This document shows, in pieces, positions 16,179 through 24,066 of a stretch of DNA of 29,865 nucleotides. The DNA comes from Vicinamibacteria bacterium. GTDB taxonomy: Bacteria; Acidobacteriota; Vicinamibacteria; Fen-336; JAGNNV01. Position 1 is the stretch's first letter, and every line of letters starts with the position of its first letter. The notes below the pieces were generated by a model. The model ran no database searches. It worked only from the letters and a program-made list of their open reading frames with translations, and was not told the DNA's origin. The DNA lies in NCBI GenBank assembly GCA_016650185.1, contig JAENWE010000137.1, forward strand, positions 1 to 29,865, read 5' to 3'. Made by a program: the position numbers and the translations under genes.

Positions 16179-17471
16179 ATGCCACTCGAAGACGAACTGA
16201 AAGCCCGCACGCTCGCCCTGTTGAGCCAGCAAATGGCCAACTGGGTGGTCGAAATCCAGAAGCGCATCGCCGAGCACCAGACCAGCCTGGTTGGAAAGCT
16301 GGACGAACTCCAGGAGAACGTCGCCCGCTACGACGAGAAGATCGACGAAGACGCCATCTCCAGGGCGATCGGGGAAGTGTTCGCGGCAAACCCAGGAGCC
16401 GCATCGCCTTCCCCGGTCGCGGAAACAGGCCCAAACGTTGCCTTACTCCTCTCCGCCATGGCCCAGGTCGACACCGGCGCGAATCTGACTGAAGTCCTGA
16501 CCAGCCTGGTCAACGAAAGCGCCAAGCAGGTCGACCGCGTGGCCATGTTCATCATCAAGGGCGCGAACGCTGTCGGCTGGTACGCCAAGGGCTTTGAAGT
16601 CAACGAAGCGGTGAAGCAGATTCAGATCCCGCTCGCGAACGATACGATTTTCCGAACGATTCAGTCCGATCGCGCTCCCGTTCTCTTCAACCCTGCGACA
16701 ACGGGCCAGACTGCCCCGTCCCTGCAAAAAATGGGGAGCCTCGGTTCCTCCGCCATCGCGGCCCCTATGGTTCTGAGGGACAAACTCGCGGCTGTCCTGT
16801 ACTGCGACACCACCGGCCCCATGAGCGACCCTCAGGCGGCGTTTATCGACGGGCTCGTCCGCTTTGCGGCCAAGACCACGGACCTTCTCTCGTTCGTTCC
16901 GCGTACTCCCGGAGCCCATCCGCCCGCCCCGGTGGTCACCGCCAACGCCCCCGCGACCCGGCCTGCTCCGCCTCCCCTTCCCCCGCCCCCGCCCGCTGAA
17001 GGCGGTACCGTGATGTTCACGCCATCGCAGATGGCGTCCATGCATGCGACCGCTCCGCCCCCGGCGCCACCTCCACCTCCTCCTCCTGCCGCTCCGAAAC
17101 CGGACGGGGCTGGCACGGTAATGTTCACGGCATCGCAGATGGACCAGATGCGGCAGCAAATGTCGCAGATGAAGCCCGCTCCCGCCCCGGCCGCGCCGGC
17201 GCTCTCTCCGGAAGAGACGAAGGCCCACGAGGACGCGAAGCGATTTGCGAGACTGATCGTCAGCGAAATCAAGCTTTACAACGAAGCCAAGGTGACCGAG
17301 GGGCGCAAGGCCAAGGATCTCAGTTCACGCCTGAAGGAAGATATCGATCGTGGCCGGCAGATGTACCACGACCGAATCTCCCCCGGCCTCAGAAACAACA
17401 CGAACTACTTCCATGACGAGTTGGTCCGGCTGCTCGCGGGCGGCGATCCGGCGGCCCTCGGCCCCATGTAG
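16179..17471 (+). CDS. GAF-like regulatory protein with proline-rich linker and twin GTVMFT motifs
   Basis: A 430-residue cytoplasmic protein. Residues 1-60 form a probable coiled coil ('KRIAEHQTSLVGKLDELQE'). Residues about 90-245 look like a GAF fold ('LLLSAMAQVDTGANLTEVLT' through 'LAAVLYCDTTG'). A long proline/alanine linker follows, holding two copies of 'GTVMFTxSQM' with threonines at residues 277 and 313. The C-terminal 75 residues are a charged helical domain ('RFARLIVSEIKLYNEAKVTEG') that I recall from other acidobacterial regulatory proteins but cannot name. The start at ATG 16179 has AAAGGA close upstream; the frame is open further left without support. A signalling role is inferred from domain layout. 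The repeated threonine motifs could be phosphorylation and FHA-docking sites. Confidence 0.65.
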   Translation: MPLEDELKARTLALLSQQMANWVVEIQKRIAEHQTSLVGKLDELQENVARYDEKIDEDAISRAIGEVFAANPGAASPSPVAETGPNVALLLSAMAQVDTGANLTEVLTSLVNESAKQVDRVAMFIIKGANAVGWYAKGFEVNEAVKQIQIPLANDTIFRTIQSDRAPVLFNPATTGQTAPSLQKMGSLGSSAIAAPMVLRDKLAAVLYCDTTGPMSDPQAAFIDGLVRFAAKTTDLLSFVPRTPGAHPPAPVVTANAPATRPAPPPLPPPPPAEGGTVMFTPSQMASMHATAPPPAPPPPPPPAAPKPDGAGTVMFTASQMDQMRQQMSQMKPAPAPAAPALSPEETKAHEDAKRFARLIVSEIKLYNEAKVTEGRKAKDLSSRLKEDIDRGRQMYHDRISPGLRNNTNYFHDELVRLLAGGDPAALGPM

Positions 17472-17481
17472 GGCTCAAAGC

Positions 17482-19722
17482 GTGGCCGACTCCCGGAGAA
17501 AGATCGAGGCAACGTCGAGCGCGCCCTCGAAGCGCCCTACCGCGAATTCTCTGGTGCTCCTTGTCTTGGCCGCGGGTCTTTCGGCCCGCGACGCTTCGGC
17601 CCATCAGACCGAATCCGATAACCTTGAGCGCCTAAGACCGGTCCTGACCGGCGCCGAGGCGACACTCCTGAAGGCGGCTGAGGATCTTCGCGGCGGGGTG
17701 CAGTTGGCGGTCGTCGAGCGGCTTCGCGGGCTCTCGACGGATCACGCGGGCCAAGAGATTTCCGGCCTCGCCCAGATCCTGGTGGCAACGTCGTCTCTGG
17801 CTCTTGGCCGATACGAGGAGGCGGCCGCGGCGGCCCGTCATCCAGACATCGATCGCACCGTTCTGGGCGACCGGGCCCTCCTCATCCTCGCCCGCGCCAA
17901 GGCTCGCGCCGGCGAGTTCGGCGCCGCCGCCTCCGCCTATCTCCGAGCGGTCGACGCGGCCCAGGCCGACGATGTGGGTTGCAGCGCGCGACTGGGCGCG
18001 GCGGCGGCACTCCAGCAGATCAAGCAGAGCGCCCGACGAGTGGCCCTCTTGACTGAAGCCACCTCGATCTGCCTCAAGGATCACGCGGACGTGCTCCTCG
18101 ATCTCGGGGAAGCTCTGGTAGCTCAGGGTTCGCAAGACGAGGCTCTCATCTGGTTCGAGAAAATCGAGCACGCCTTTCCGACCTCACCTCAGGCGCGCAA
18201 CAGTTCCAGCATGATCGCCCGTATCCTCGGACCGGGCGGGACTCATGCGCAGCGTTCGGCTCGCCAGGATTTCGAGCGGCGTTTCGCCCGGGCCAACGCC
18301 CTGCTGGAGCGAGGCCAGAGAACCGCCGCCCTCGCCGAGCTTCGCAAGCTCAAGGTTCACAAGGCCGTGGGTGAGAGCCTCGATCAGGTCCTGGTGGCCC
18401 TCGGCCGCGCGCTCTCCCGGCAATCCACGCGCGAGGCCAAGACCTTGTTGAGCGCGATCCCCGACACCTCCTCGGTCAACCCCGAGGCGCGTCTCCTGCT
18501 GGCCCGCATCTCGCCCGTGGCCGAGCGCCCGGCCCGACTCAACGAAGTGGTCGCGGCCTTCCCGGGAACCAAGGTGGCGGAAGAGGCTCTTTACTCGCTG
18601 GCCACGTTCTTCCAGAAGGACGCTCTCTACACCGACGCCGCCCCCTACTATCGCCGTCTGGTCGACGAATTCTCAGAGGGCTCCTATGCCGAGGGCGCCG
18701 CCATGCGATCCGCTTTCGAGGCCCTCCGCGCGGGTCGGGCGGCGGACGCGGCCGGTCCCCTCGAAACCATGGCTCGCCGGGCTAAGTCTCCCGCGGGGTT
18801 TCTCTACTGGGCGGGCATCGCGCGCCTGCGGAATGGCGATACCGATCGGAGCGCTGTGCTTCTTGGTGAAACCGCCGATCGCTTCCGAAACGGCTGGTAC
18901 GGCACGCTCGCCGGAACCGAGCTGGCGGCGCTTCGCCAAGGCGCGGCTTTGGCAAGCGCCCGGGTCACGGGAGCGGGGGGCGCGGTCTGGAGGGACGAAG
19001 ATTTGCCCGGGCCGTTCAAGACCAGGCTCCGTCAACTTCTTCTCGTCGGGCTTCAGGTCGACGCCCTCGATGAGCTGAAGGGCCTCGGGAACACGCGGCC
19101 GGCGCTCGAGGCTCGGGCGTTGATCGAGGCCAGCCGGGGCGAGCTTCGTAACGCCATCGTCTACATGAAGCGCGCACGGCCCGAGTACGTGGCCGCCGAG
19201 ATCAAAGACCTCCCCTCGTACGTGTGGACCACAATCTACCCGCTGAGGCATGCTGAGTCGCTTCTCAAGGCGGCCTCCCGGGAGAAGCTCGACCCGGCCT
19301 TGGTGGCGGCCCTGGTTTGCCAGGAATCGACATTCGATGAGCGGGCGCGGAGCGTGGCCGGCGCCCGCGGGCTGATGCAGATCATGCCCTACACCGGGCG
19401 ACCCCTGGCGCGAGAACTCGGAATGCCGTACACCTCAAAGATGCTACAGGTGCCGGAGACATCGCTCGCCTTCGGCACGCGTTACTTCCGGCAGATGATG
19501 GAACGTTTCGACTCCCGCCCGGAGGCGGCGCTCGCCGCCTACAACGCCGGACCACACCGGGTGGACAAGTGGCTATCTCCCAACCCGCAGATCCGAACCG
19601 ACGAGTTCGCCGAATCCATCCCCTTCACCGAGACCCGGAACTACGTGATGATTATTCTGGGAGCGCGCGACCAGTACCGCAAGCTCTATGGCCTCGAACG
19701 CGCGGCGGAGACCGGCTCCTGA
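17482..19722 (+). CDS. Soluble lytic murein transglycosylase with TPR-like repeats
   Basis: A 746-residue exported protein built like Slt70. A signal peptide ('SLVLLVLAAGLSARDASA') is followed by about 550 residues of TPR-like helical repeats, then a C-terminal SLT lysozyme-like domain. The catalytic Glu is residue 615 in 'LVCQESTFD', followed by 'GARGLMQIMP', 'AAYNAGPHRV' and 'ESIPFTETRNYV', the usual SLT motifs. It cleaves the MurNAc-GlcNAc bond of peptidoglycan to 1,6-anhydro-muropeptides in the periplasm, in wall turnover or machine insertion. The GTG at 17482, 11 bases after the GAF-like gene, is chosen because it gives a proper signal peptide; the longer open frame overlaps that gene. 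Close spacing suggests co-transcription. Confidence 0.9.
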   Translation: MADSRRKIEATSSAPSKRPTANSLVLLVLAAGLSARDASAHQTESDNLERLRPVLTGAEATLLKAAEDLRGGVQLAVVERLRGLSTDHAGQEISGLAQILVATSSLALGRYEEAAAAARHPDIDRTVLGDRALLILARAKARAGEFGAAASAYLRAVDAAQADDVGCSARLGAAAALQQIKQSARRVALLTEATSICLKDHADVLLDLGEALVAQGSQDEALIWFEKIEHAFPTSPQARNSSSMIARILGPGGTHAQRSARQDFERRFARANALLERGQRTAALAELRKLKVHKAVGESLDQVLVALGRALSRQSTREAKTLLSAIPDTSSVNPEARLLLARISPVAERPARLNEVVAAFPGTKVAEEALYSLATFFQKDALYTDAAPYYRRLVDEFSEGSYAEGAAMRSAFEALRAGRAADAAGPLETMARRAKSPAGFLYWAGIARLRNGDTDRSAVLLGETADRFRNGWYGTLAGTELAALRQGAALASARVTGAGGAVWRDEDLPGPFKTRLRQLLLVGLQVDALDELKGLGNTRPALEARALIEASRGELRNAIVYMKRARPEYVAAEIKDLPSYVWTTIYPLRHAESLLKAASREKLDPALVAALVCQESTFDERARSVAGARGLMQIMPYTGRPLARELGMPYTSKMLQVPETSLAFGTRYFRQMMERFDSRPEAALAAYNAGPHRVDKWLSPNPQIRTDEFAESIPFTETRNYVMIILGARDQYRKLYGLERAAETGS

Positions 19723-19797
19723 GCTCCCGAGCAGCCGCCCTCTGATCGGCGAGCGCCGCTGCGGCTCTTCCACCGCGGGGTGCGAAAATCGGGGTTC

Positions 19798-20574
19798 ATG
19801 ACTTCCATCGGCGACATCCTCAAGCAGAAAGACCCGGGCCTCGCGGCCGAACTCGCGGTGAGAGTCTCGGGACGCCGGTCCCTCGAACTGCGAGCCATCA
19901 CCATCGAGCCCTCACCCGCCAAACATGCCGAGGGGTCGGCGCTGATCTCGTTCGGCGACACCCGCGTCATCACCACCGTAAGCGTCGAGGATCGGATCCC
20001 CCAGTTTCTTCGCGGCAAGGGCGAAGGCTGGCTGACCGCCGAGTACGCGATGCTTCCAAGGGCCACCCACACCCGCACCGCCCGCGAAGTGACGAAAGGC
20101 TCGCCCTCCGGCCGCACGCATGAGATTCAGCGGTTGATCGGCCGATCTCTGCGTTCGGTCCTCGACATGAAGGCCCTGGGCGAACGAACGCTGACCGTGG
20201 ACTGCGACGTTCTGCAGGCCGACGGCGGCACCCGGACGGCGTCGATCACCGGCGCGTTCGTGGCTCTGGTGCTGGCCCTCAAGAAAATCGGCGCCCTGGG
20301 CGCCCTGCGCGATCAGGTGGCGGCCATATCGGTGGGCCGGGTCAAGGGCGCCACCGTGGTGGACCTCGACTACCTGGAAGACTCCGCGGCGGAAGTCGAC
20401 ATGAACATAGTGGGCCTCGCCTCAGGCGCTTTCGTCGAGGTGCAGGGTACGGCCGAGCAAAAGCCCTTCTCCAAAACGGATCTCGATGACATGATGAAGG
20501 GCGCCCAGGTCGGCCTCGATATCCTGTTCGAGAAGCAGCGGGCGGTCTTGCCGCCCTTCAAAGTGAAGGGCTAA
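19798..20574 (+). CDS. rph: Ribonuclease PH
   Basis: A 258-residue phosphorolytic 3'-5' exoribonuclease that trims tRNA 3' ends, releasing nucleoside diphosphates. The family is recognisable along its full length: 'LISFGDTRVITTVSVED', 'GEGWLTAEYAMLPRATHTR', 'GRTHEIQRLIGRSLRS', 'DCDVLQADGGTRTASITGAF' and 'DLDYLEDSAAEVDMNIV'. The phosphate-binding arginines in 'RTHEIQRLIGRSLR' are intact. About 20 residues precede the usual start of homology. ATG 19798 is preceded by a GAAAAT hexamer eight bases upstream and no Shine-Dalgarno. The stop codon overlaps the stop of the opposite-strand gene. Confidence 0.95.
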   Translation: MTSIGDILKQKDPGLAAELAVRVSGRRSLELRAITIEPSPAKHAEGSALISFGDTRVITTVSVEDRIPQFLRGKGEGWLTAEYAMLPRATHTRTAREVTKGSPSGRTHEIQRLIGRSLRSVLDMKALGERTLTVDCDVLQADGGTRTASITGAFVALVLALKKIGALGALRDQVAAISVGRVKGATVVDLDYLEDSAAEVDMNIVGLASGAFVEVQGTAEQKPFSKTDLDDMMKGAQVGLDILFEKQRAVLPPFKVKG

Positions 20575-21092
20575 AGCCCTACGCCCAGGGACCAGACGAA
20601 CCGGCCGTCCGGGCCGCCGCGGCCGGCCACCTTGCGCGCATACCCGATACTGCCTCGCACGCCGAGCAGAACCACGTCACTTTCGATACCGACGTACGAG
20701 TGAGAGTTCGTGACGCCCGAGGGATCGCGCCAGGTCCGGAGGGCAATGGCTTTGAGGGTCACGGCCAGGCCGGATGGCCTCCACGCCGATTCCTCGAACA
20801 CGCCGGCCACAAAACCAAGACCCACCTGAGCGCCCCTGGTGCCCACCCGGACCTGAGCCAGTTTCGCGGGAGCCCAGGCGACGAGCATCTTGGGCTCGCC
20901 CCACATCAGGGTTGCCGATCCGGTGAGCCTGGTCGGACCTTGAAAAGCGAGGCCCAAAGTGAAATCGGTGGCGTGGGCCTTCTTCGGAACCACGACCGCC
21001 ACGGGCTCCGGACCCGGCCTTTCATCCTGGATGGCGAAGACCGGGGCGGGGAGGAACGGGGTCAGACACATCGTGAGCCACAGACTTTTCAT
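20571..21092 (-). CDS. Small exported protein of unknown function
   Basis: A 173-residue protein from ATG 21092, with a clear signal peptide ('SLWLTMCLTPFLPAPVFA'). The mature part has alternating hydrophobic strands ('FTLGLAFQGPTRLTGSATL', 'SDVVLLGVRGSIGYARKV') and ends 'FVWSLGVGL', suggesting a small beta-barrel or beta-sandwich in the outer membrane or periplasm. I do not recognise a family. An ATG at 21125 in the same frame would add 11 residues before the signal peptide and is less likely. The gene converges on rph with overlapping stop codons and is divergent from the cytochrome gene. Confidence 0.65.
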   Translation of the reverse strand: MKSLWLTMCLTPFLPAPVFAIQDERPGPEPVAVVVPKKAHATDFTLGLAFQGPTRLTGSATLMWGEPKMLVAWAPAKLAQVRVGTRGAQVGLGFVAGVFEESAWRPSGLAVTLKAIALRTWRDPSGVTNSHSYVGIESDVVLLGVRGSIGYARKVAGRGGPDGRFVWSLGVGL

Positions 21093-21206
21093 GCCGCCCC
21101 ATTCTCCCTTTCCCGGGCCGCTCATGGTGAGAGGCCGAAAGCGAGATAGTCTCCCGGCTCGGTCCTAATTGGGCGGAGCTAACACTTTTCAGAGTTTTGG
21201 AGAATC

Positions 21207-21626
21207 ATGAGGAAATCGACAATCATTGCAGTCCTGGCCGCGGCGCTCGTCACCCCGACGGTCAGAGCCGCCGACGTCACCGAGGCCGATTATCAGAAGG
21301 CCATGAAGGATACTCTTGCCGGAATGCAGGCGGTCGGCAAGACCATGCGTGAGGCCACGGGCGACTTGAGCGGCGCGGTGGCCGGCGCGAAGTCCATCGA
21401 GGCGGCGCTCGCCAGTATCGACAGCTTCTGGGCGGCCCGCAAGGACGACGAAGCGGTGAAGATGAATGCGGCCGCGCGCGAGGCGGCAATGGCCGCGGCG
21501 AAGGCGGCCGAAAGCAACGACGCGGCCGCGACCGGCGCAGCCATGAAGGCGCTCCAGGGGGCCTGCAAGGCCTGCCACGATGTCCACCGTGAGCAGCTTC
21601 CCGACAAAACGTACAAGATCAAGTAG
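21207..21626 (+). CDS. Class II-type (c'-like) cytochrome c
   Basis: A 139-residue exported haem protein. A signal peptide ('TIIAVLAAALVTPTVRA') is followed by helices rich in alanine and a single C-terminal haem-binding site 'CKACH' (Cys120, Cys123, His124), then 'DVHREQLPDKTYKIK'. The position of CxxCH at the very end of a four-helix protein is the hallmark of cytochrome c'/c-556 relatives. These act in periplasmic electron transfer or gas binding. The distal ligand cannot be assigned with confidence. ATG 21207 follows GGAG. No oxidase or reductase gene is adjacent. Confidence 0.88.
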   Translation: MRKSTIIAVLAAALVTPTVRAADVTEADYQKAMKDTLAGMQAVGKTMREATGDLSGAVAGAKSIEAALASIDSFWAARKDDEAVKMNAAAREAAMAAAKAAESNDAAATGAAMKALQGACKACHDVHREQLPDKTYKIK

Positions 21627-21659
21627 TTCGGTCAAATTCGAGAACCAGGCCTGGGAAAC

Positions 21660-21803
21660 GTGAGCGATCTTCTCGGTTCCTTCGCCGGCCAGAAACCCGC
21701 GGCCTGGCCAGACCACCCCGCGTTCGGTCCGCTCAATCGCGAGCAGTGGGGCGTGTTGGTGTGGACGCACGTCGATCACCACTTCCGTCAGTTCGGGGCC
21801 TAG
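21660..21803 (+). pseudogene. C-terminal remnant of a DUF1569 (DinB-like) protein
   Basis: Between the cytochrome and tag genes, 47 codons read as the end of a DUF1569 protein: 'DHPAFGPLNREQWGVLVWTH' followed by 'VDHHFRQFG' and a stop. The His-His pair belongs to the metal-binding face of the DinB-like four-helix fold. Normal members are about 150 residues, so two-thirds are missing. A GTG begins the segment but there is no ribosome-binding site, and the cytochrome stop lies 34 bases upstream. It appears to be a leftover of a gene deleted when the neighbours were brought together. Confidence 0.55.
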
Positions 21804-21813
21804 CCCAGGCCTA

Positions 21814-22503
21814 GTGTCGAGCACAGGACTCGCCCGGGGCGCCGATGGGCGGGTCCGTTGTTTCTGGAGCGGCGACGACAGCCTGTACCAGCGCTACCAT
21901 GATCGCGAATGGGGCCGACCGGTCCGCGACGACACTCGTCTCTTTGAAAAGCTGAGCCTCGAAGGATTCCAAGCCGGCCTCTCCTGGCTCACGATCCTGC
22001 GCAAACGGGAGAACTTTCGGGCGGCCTTCGCGGGCTTCGATATCCCAAGCGTCGCCCGCTTCAAGACGAGGGACATCAAACGTCTGCTCGCGGACGCGGG
22101 CATCGTGCGACATCGGGGCAAGATCGAATCAACCATAAACAATGCCGCGCGCGCCTTGGAGGTGCAGGCGGAGTTCGGGTCCCTCGCCCGGTTCTACTGG
22201 TCGTTCGAGCCAAATGCGTCAGATCGTCCGGGCCGGCTGGACTGGGCCGCGTTGAAGACGCTCAGCCAGACCGACGCGTCGCAACGGCTTTCCAAGGACC
22301 TGAAGAAGCGCGGCTTCTCCTTCGTCGGCCCTACCACCGCCTACGCATTCATGCAGGCCATGGGCTTGGTCAACGATCACCTTGATGGCTGCCACTTTCG
22401 GCCTGAAGTGGAGGCCGAGCGCGGTCGATTCAAGCGCGCCCTTGATCGGTACCCTGCGGTCATCGCTCCGGCTGGCCGGATGACAAAGTACCCCAATTCG
22501 TAA
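21814..22503 (+). CDS. tag: DNA-3-methyladenine glycosylase I
   Basis: A 229-residue base-excision repair enzyme removing 3-methyladenine from alkylated DNA. Family motifs are intact: 'RCFWSGDDSLYQRYHDREWG' carries the first Cys and His zinc ligands, 'LFEKLSLEGFQAGLSWLTIL' holds the substrate-pocket glutamate, and 'GLVNDHLDGCHF' supplies the second His/Cys zinc pair. The central 'FAGFDIPSVA' helix is also typical. About 14 residues before the family start are probably disordered. Translation likely begins at GTG 21814. The last codons and the stop lie inside the left arm of an inverted repeat that extends into the intergenic gap, so the C-terminal 'KYPNS' may be of recent origin. Confidence 0.93.
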   Translation: MSSTGLARGADGRVRCFWSGDDSLYQRYHDREWGRPVRDDTRLFEKLSLEGFQAGLSWLTILRKRENFRAAFAGFDIPSVARFKTRDIKRLLADAGIVRHRGKIESTINNAARALEVQAEFGSLARFYWSFEPNASDRPGRLDWAALKTLSQTDASQRLSKDLKKRGFSFVGPTTAYAFMQAMGLVNDHLDGCHFRPEVEAERGRFKRALDRYPAVIAPAGRMTKYPNS

Positions 22504-22577
22504 ATACGCTCGCATTCGAACGCCGATGCATCCCAGGCTCGGCGTTCTCGGTGGGTGACCGTACTTACGAACTGGGG
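22491..22577. repeat. Nested inverted repeat at the 3' end of tag
   Basis: The outer arms, 22491-22508 and 22560-22577, are inverted copies matching at 16 of 18 positions (CCCCARTTCGTAARTACG form). Inside them is a perfect 9-bp inverted repeat, 22518-22526 with 22539-22547, enclosing 12 bases. The left outer arm supplies the last two codons and stop of tag. The whole 87-bp element could fold into a cruciform or a long RNA hairpin between two convergent genes. It has no T-run. It may be a bidirectional terminator or a very short MITE-like insertion; no clear target-site duplication is visible. Confidence 0.65.
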
Positions 22578-22580
22578 TTA

Positions 22581-23900
22581 CTAAGGAATAATGAAGTGAA
22601 GGCGGGCAATGAGCGTGAGGTATCGACCCTGGTCGCCGGGCACCGGGGCAATGCGGGGATCCTCGTAGCTCTCCCATAGGGCGCTTGCCTGGATTTTCAT
22701 GAACGTCGCCGTCCAGTAGTTCGCCCCCACCTGAATCGCCGACGATCCGGCCGGTGAAATGTTGCTCGCTCGATTCGAGAAGCTTGAAACACCCGGCGAG
22801 GGGCCGGTGTCGTCAAACTTCAAAGATTCCACGCGCGCCACCACTTCCAAGGCCCCCCGCCCGCCCTTGAAGAGCGACGCCGTCGGTTCTACGGTCGACC
22901 CCTTCGACTCACCGGTCAAGACGTAGGAGGCCTGGACGTTCCATCCTCGCCCGAGCACGTCTGGGATGTCCAGCCCGGTATCGCCTTGTCCCTTTCGCTG
23001 TTCCCGAGTCTCGAGGTATTCGGCTTGCAGCTTGAACGGTCCTCTCGAATACGAAAGGTCGCTCCCCAGCCGTCGCCTCGTTCCGTTGACATGGGGACTT
23101 TGCCAGAATGCGAATCCGGTAGCCGTCTTCCCCGGGTTGCCCTTGGGGGCCGGCGGGGTAGCGCTGCCCAAAGGATCGGCGGTCACTTCACCCTGCAAGA
23201 TAGAGCCGGCAAGTTCGAGTCCCTTGACGGGTTTCAGGATCAGCCTGGCCGTCCCCGAGGCCCCCGAACTCTGCGGATGCGAATTGCCGTCGCCCGCGAA
23301 GCCTCCCACCGCGTAGCCCACTCGGCGAGAAGAACCGCTCAACTCAACGCCCCAATCGCGATCGGGGGAGAGCATGTTGGCGGCCATGTTCCGATCGACG
23401 AAATCAGTTTTCGAAGAGGAGGTCAAGAACTCCTGCCCGATCGACGGCTTGAAGTACCCAGCCAGCAGATTCGCCATCATTGAAAACTCGTAGCCCGCGG
23501 TCACGTCCTTGAGACGAGACCCCTTCTGTGAGTTCCGGGGATCGATAACGAAGATCAGGGACAGGTCCCCGAACCGGGCCTTGGATCCGATCCGAGTCCG
23601 GCGCAGTTTGTGTCCGGGATTGCGTTTGGCGCCGGTTTCGTCCCCCAAGACGTTCCAGTCAAAGCGGCGAAAGTCCTCCTGGACGTACCCCACCAGTTCG
23701 ATCCGCGACTGGCCCTTCTTCAGGACGAAGCCCTCGCGATGCCAGCGCTCCGCCTCCTTCGCTTCTCCCTCGTTTTTAGCCGCCGGATTCGGAGGCGAAC
23801 TCGCCTCTGCGGCCGACGCCTGCGGGGCAGAGGACACAGAGCCTCCCCAAACCACGAAAGCAACCGCAAAGGCCACGCGGCTCAGAGGTTGTAGGCTCAA
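22581..23900 (-). CDS. OprP/OprO-like outer-membrane porin
   Basis: A 439-residue exported barrel protein resembling the phosphate-selective porin O/P family. A signal peptide ('LSRVAFAVAFVVWGGSVSSA') leads to an Ala/Glu-rich spacer, then repeated amphipathic strands: 'QSRIELVGYVQEDFRRFDW', 'RRTRIGSKARFGDLSLIFVI', 'YEFSMMANLLAGYFKPSIG' and a final 'YLTLIARLHFIIP'. The 'GYFKPSIGQEFLTSS' block is characteristic. It would pass small anions or phosphate-containing solutes across the outer membrane, though phosphate selectivity cannot be claimed. The start is placed at TTG 23900 because GAGGAG lies nearby upstream and the signal peptide follows directly; an open frame extends to 24014. Divergent from the M14 peptidase gene. 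Confidence 0.75.
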   Translation of the reverse strand: MSLQPLSRVAFAVAFVVWGGSVSSAPQASAAEASSPPNPAAKNEGEAKEAERWHREGFVLKKGQSRIELVGYVQEDFRRFDWNVLGDETGAKRNPGHKLRRTRIGSKARFGDLSLIFVIDPRNSQKGSRLKDVTAGYEFSMMANLLAGYFKPSIGQEFLTSSSKTDFVDRNMAANMLSPDRDWGVELSGSSRRVGYAVGGFAGDGNSHPQSSGASGTARLILKPVKGLELAGSILQGEVTADPLGSATPPAPKGNPGKTATGFAFWQSPHVNGTRRRLGSDLSYSRGPFKLQAEYLETREQRKGQGDTGLDIPDVLGRGWNVQASYVLTGESKGSTVEPTASLFKGGRGALEVVARVESLKFDDTGPSPGVSSFSNRASNISPAGSSAIQVGANYWTATFMKIQASALWESYEDPRIAPVPGDQGRYLTLIARLHFIIP

Positions 23901-24032
23901 TTGAATGCGTCTCCTCGCTTTCTGGACACCCTTGGTTGCGAACTCGCAGGAACTACCTTGGAGTTCAAAGCATAGGCCTCCACGGACGATCTCCTGGAAG
24001 GATCCGGCAATCAACAGCCCCCTTGCGACCGG

Positions 24033-24066
24033 TAGGATAGGGCAAATGCGGGGGTTGCTGGATTGA
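24033..24066 (+). promoter_or_regulatory. -10-like hexamer and six-codon leader ORF before the M14 peptidase
   Basis: TAGGAT (24033-24038) stands seven bases before an ATG at 24046. That ATG opens MRGLLD plus stop, whose TGA overlaps the TTG start of the peptidase as TTGA. This mirrors the leader ORF at the MS-ICL2 gene. It may be a leaderless, translationally coupled start, or a sign that the real start is this ATG with a frame error. Confidence 0.3.

Noticed and set aside
20568..20577. Overlapping stop codons of rph and the opposite-strand gene as a regulatory device
   Set aside because: Overlaps of a few bases between convergent stops are common in compact genomes and show nothing further here.
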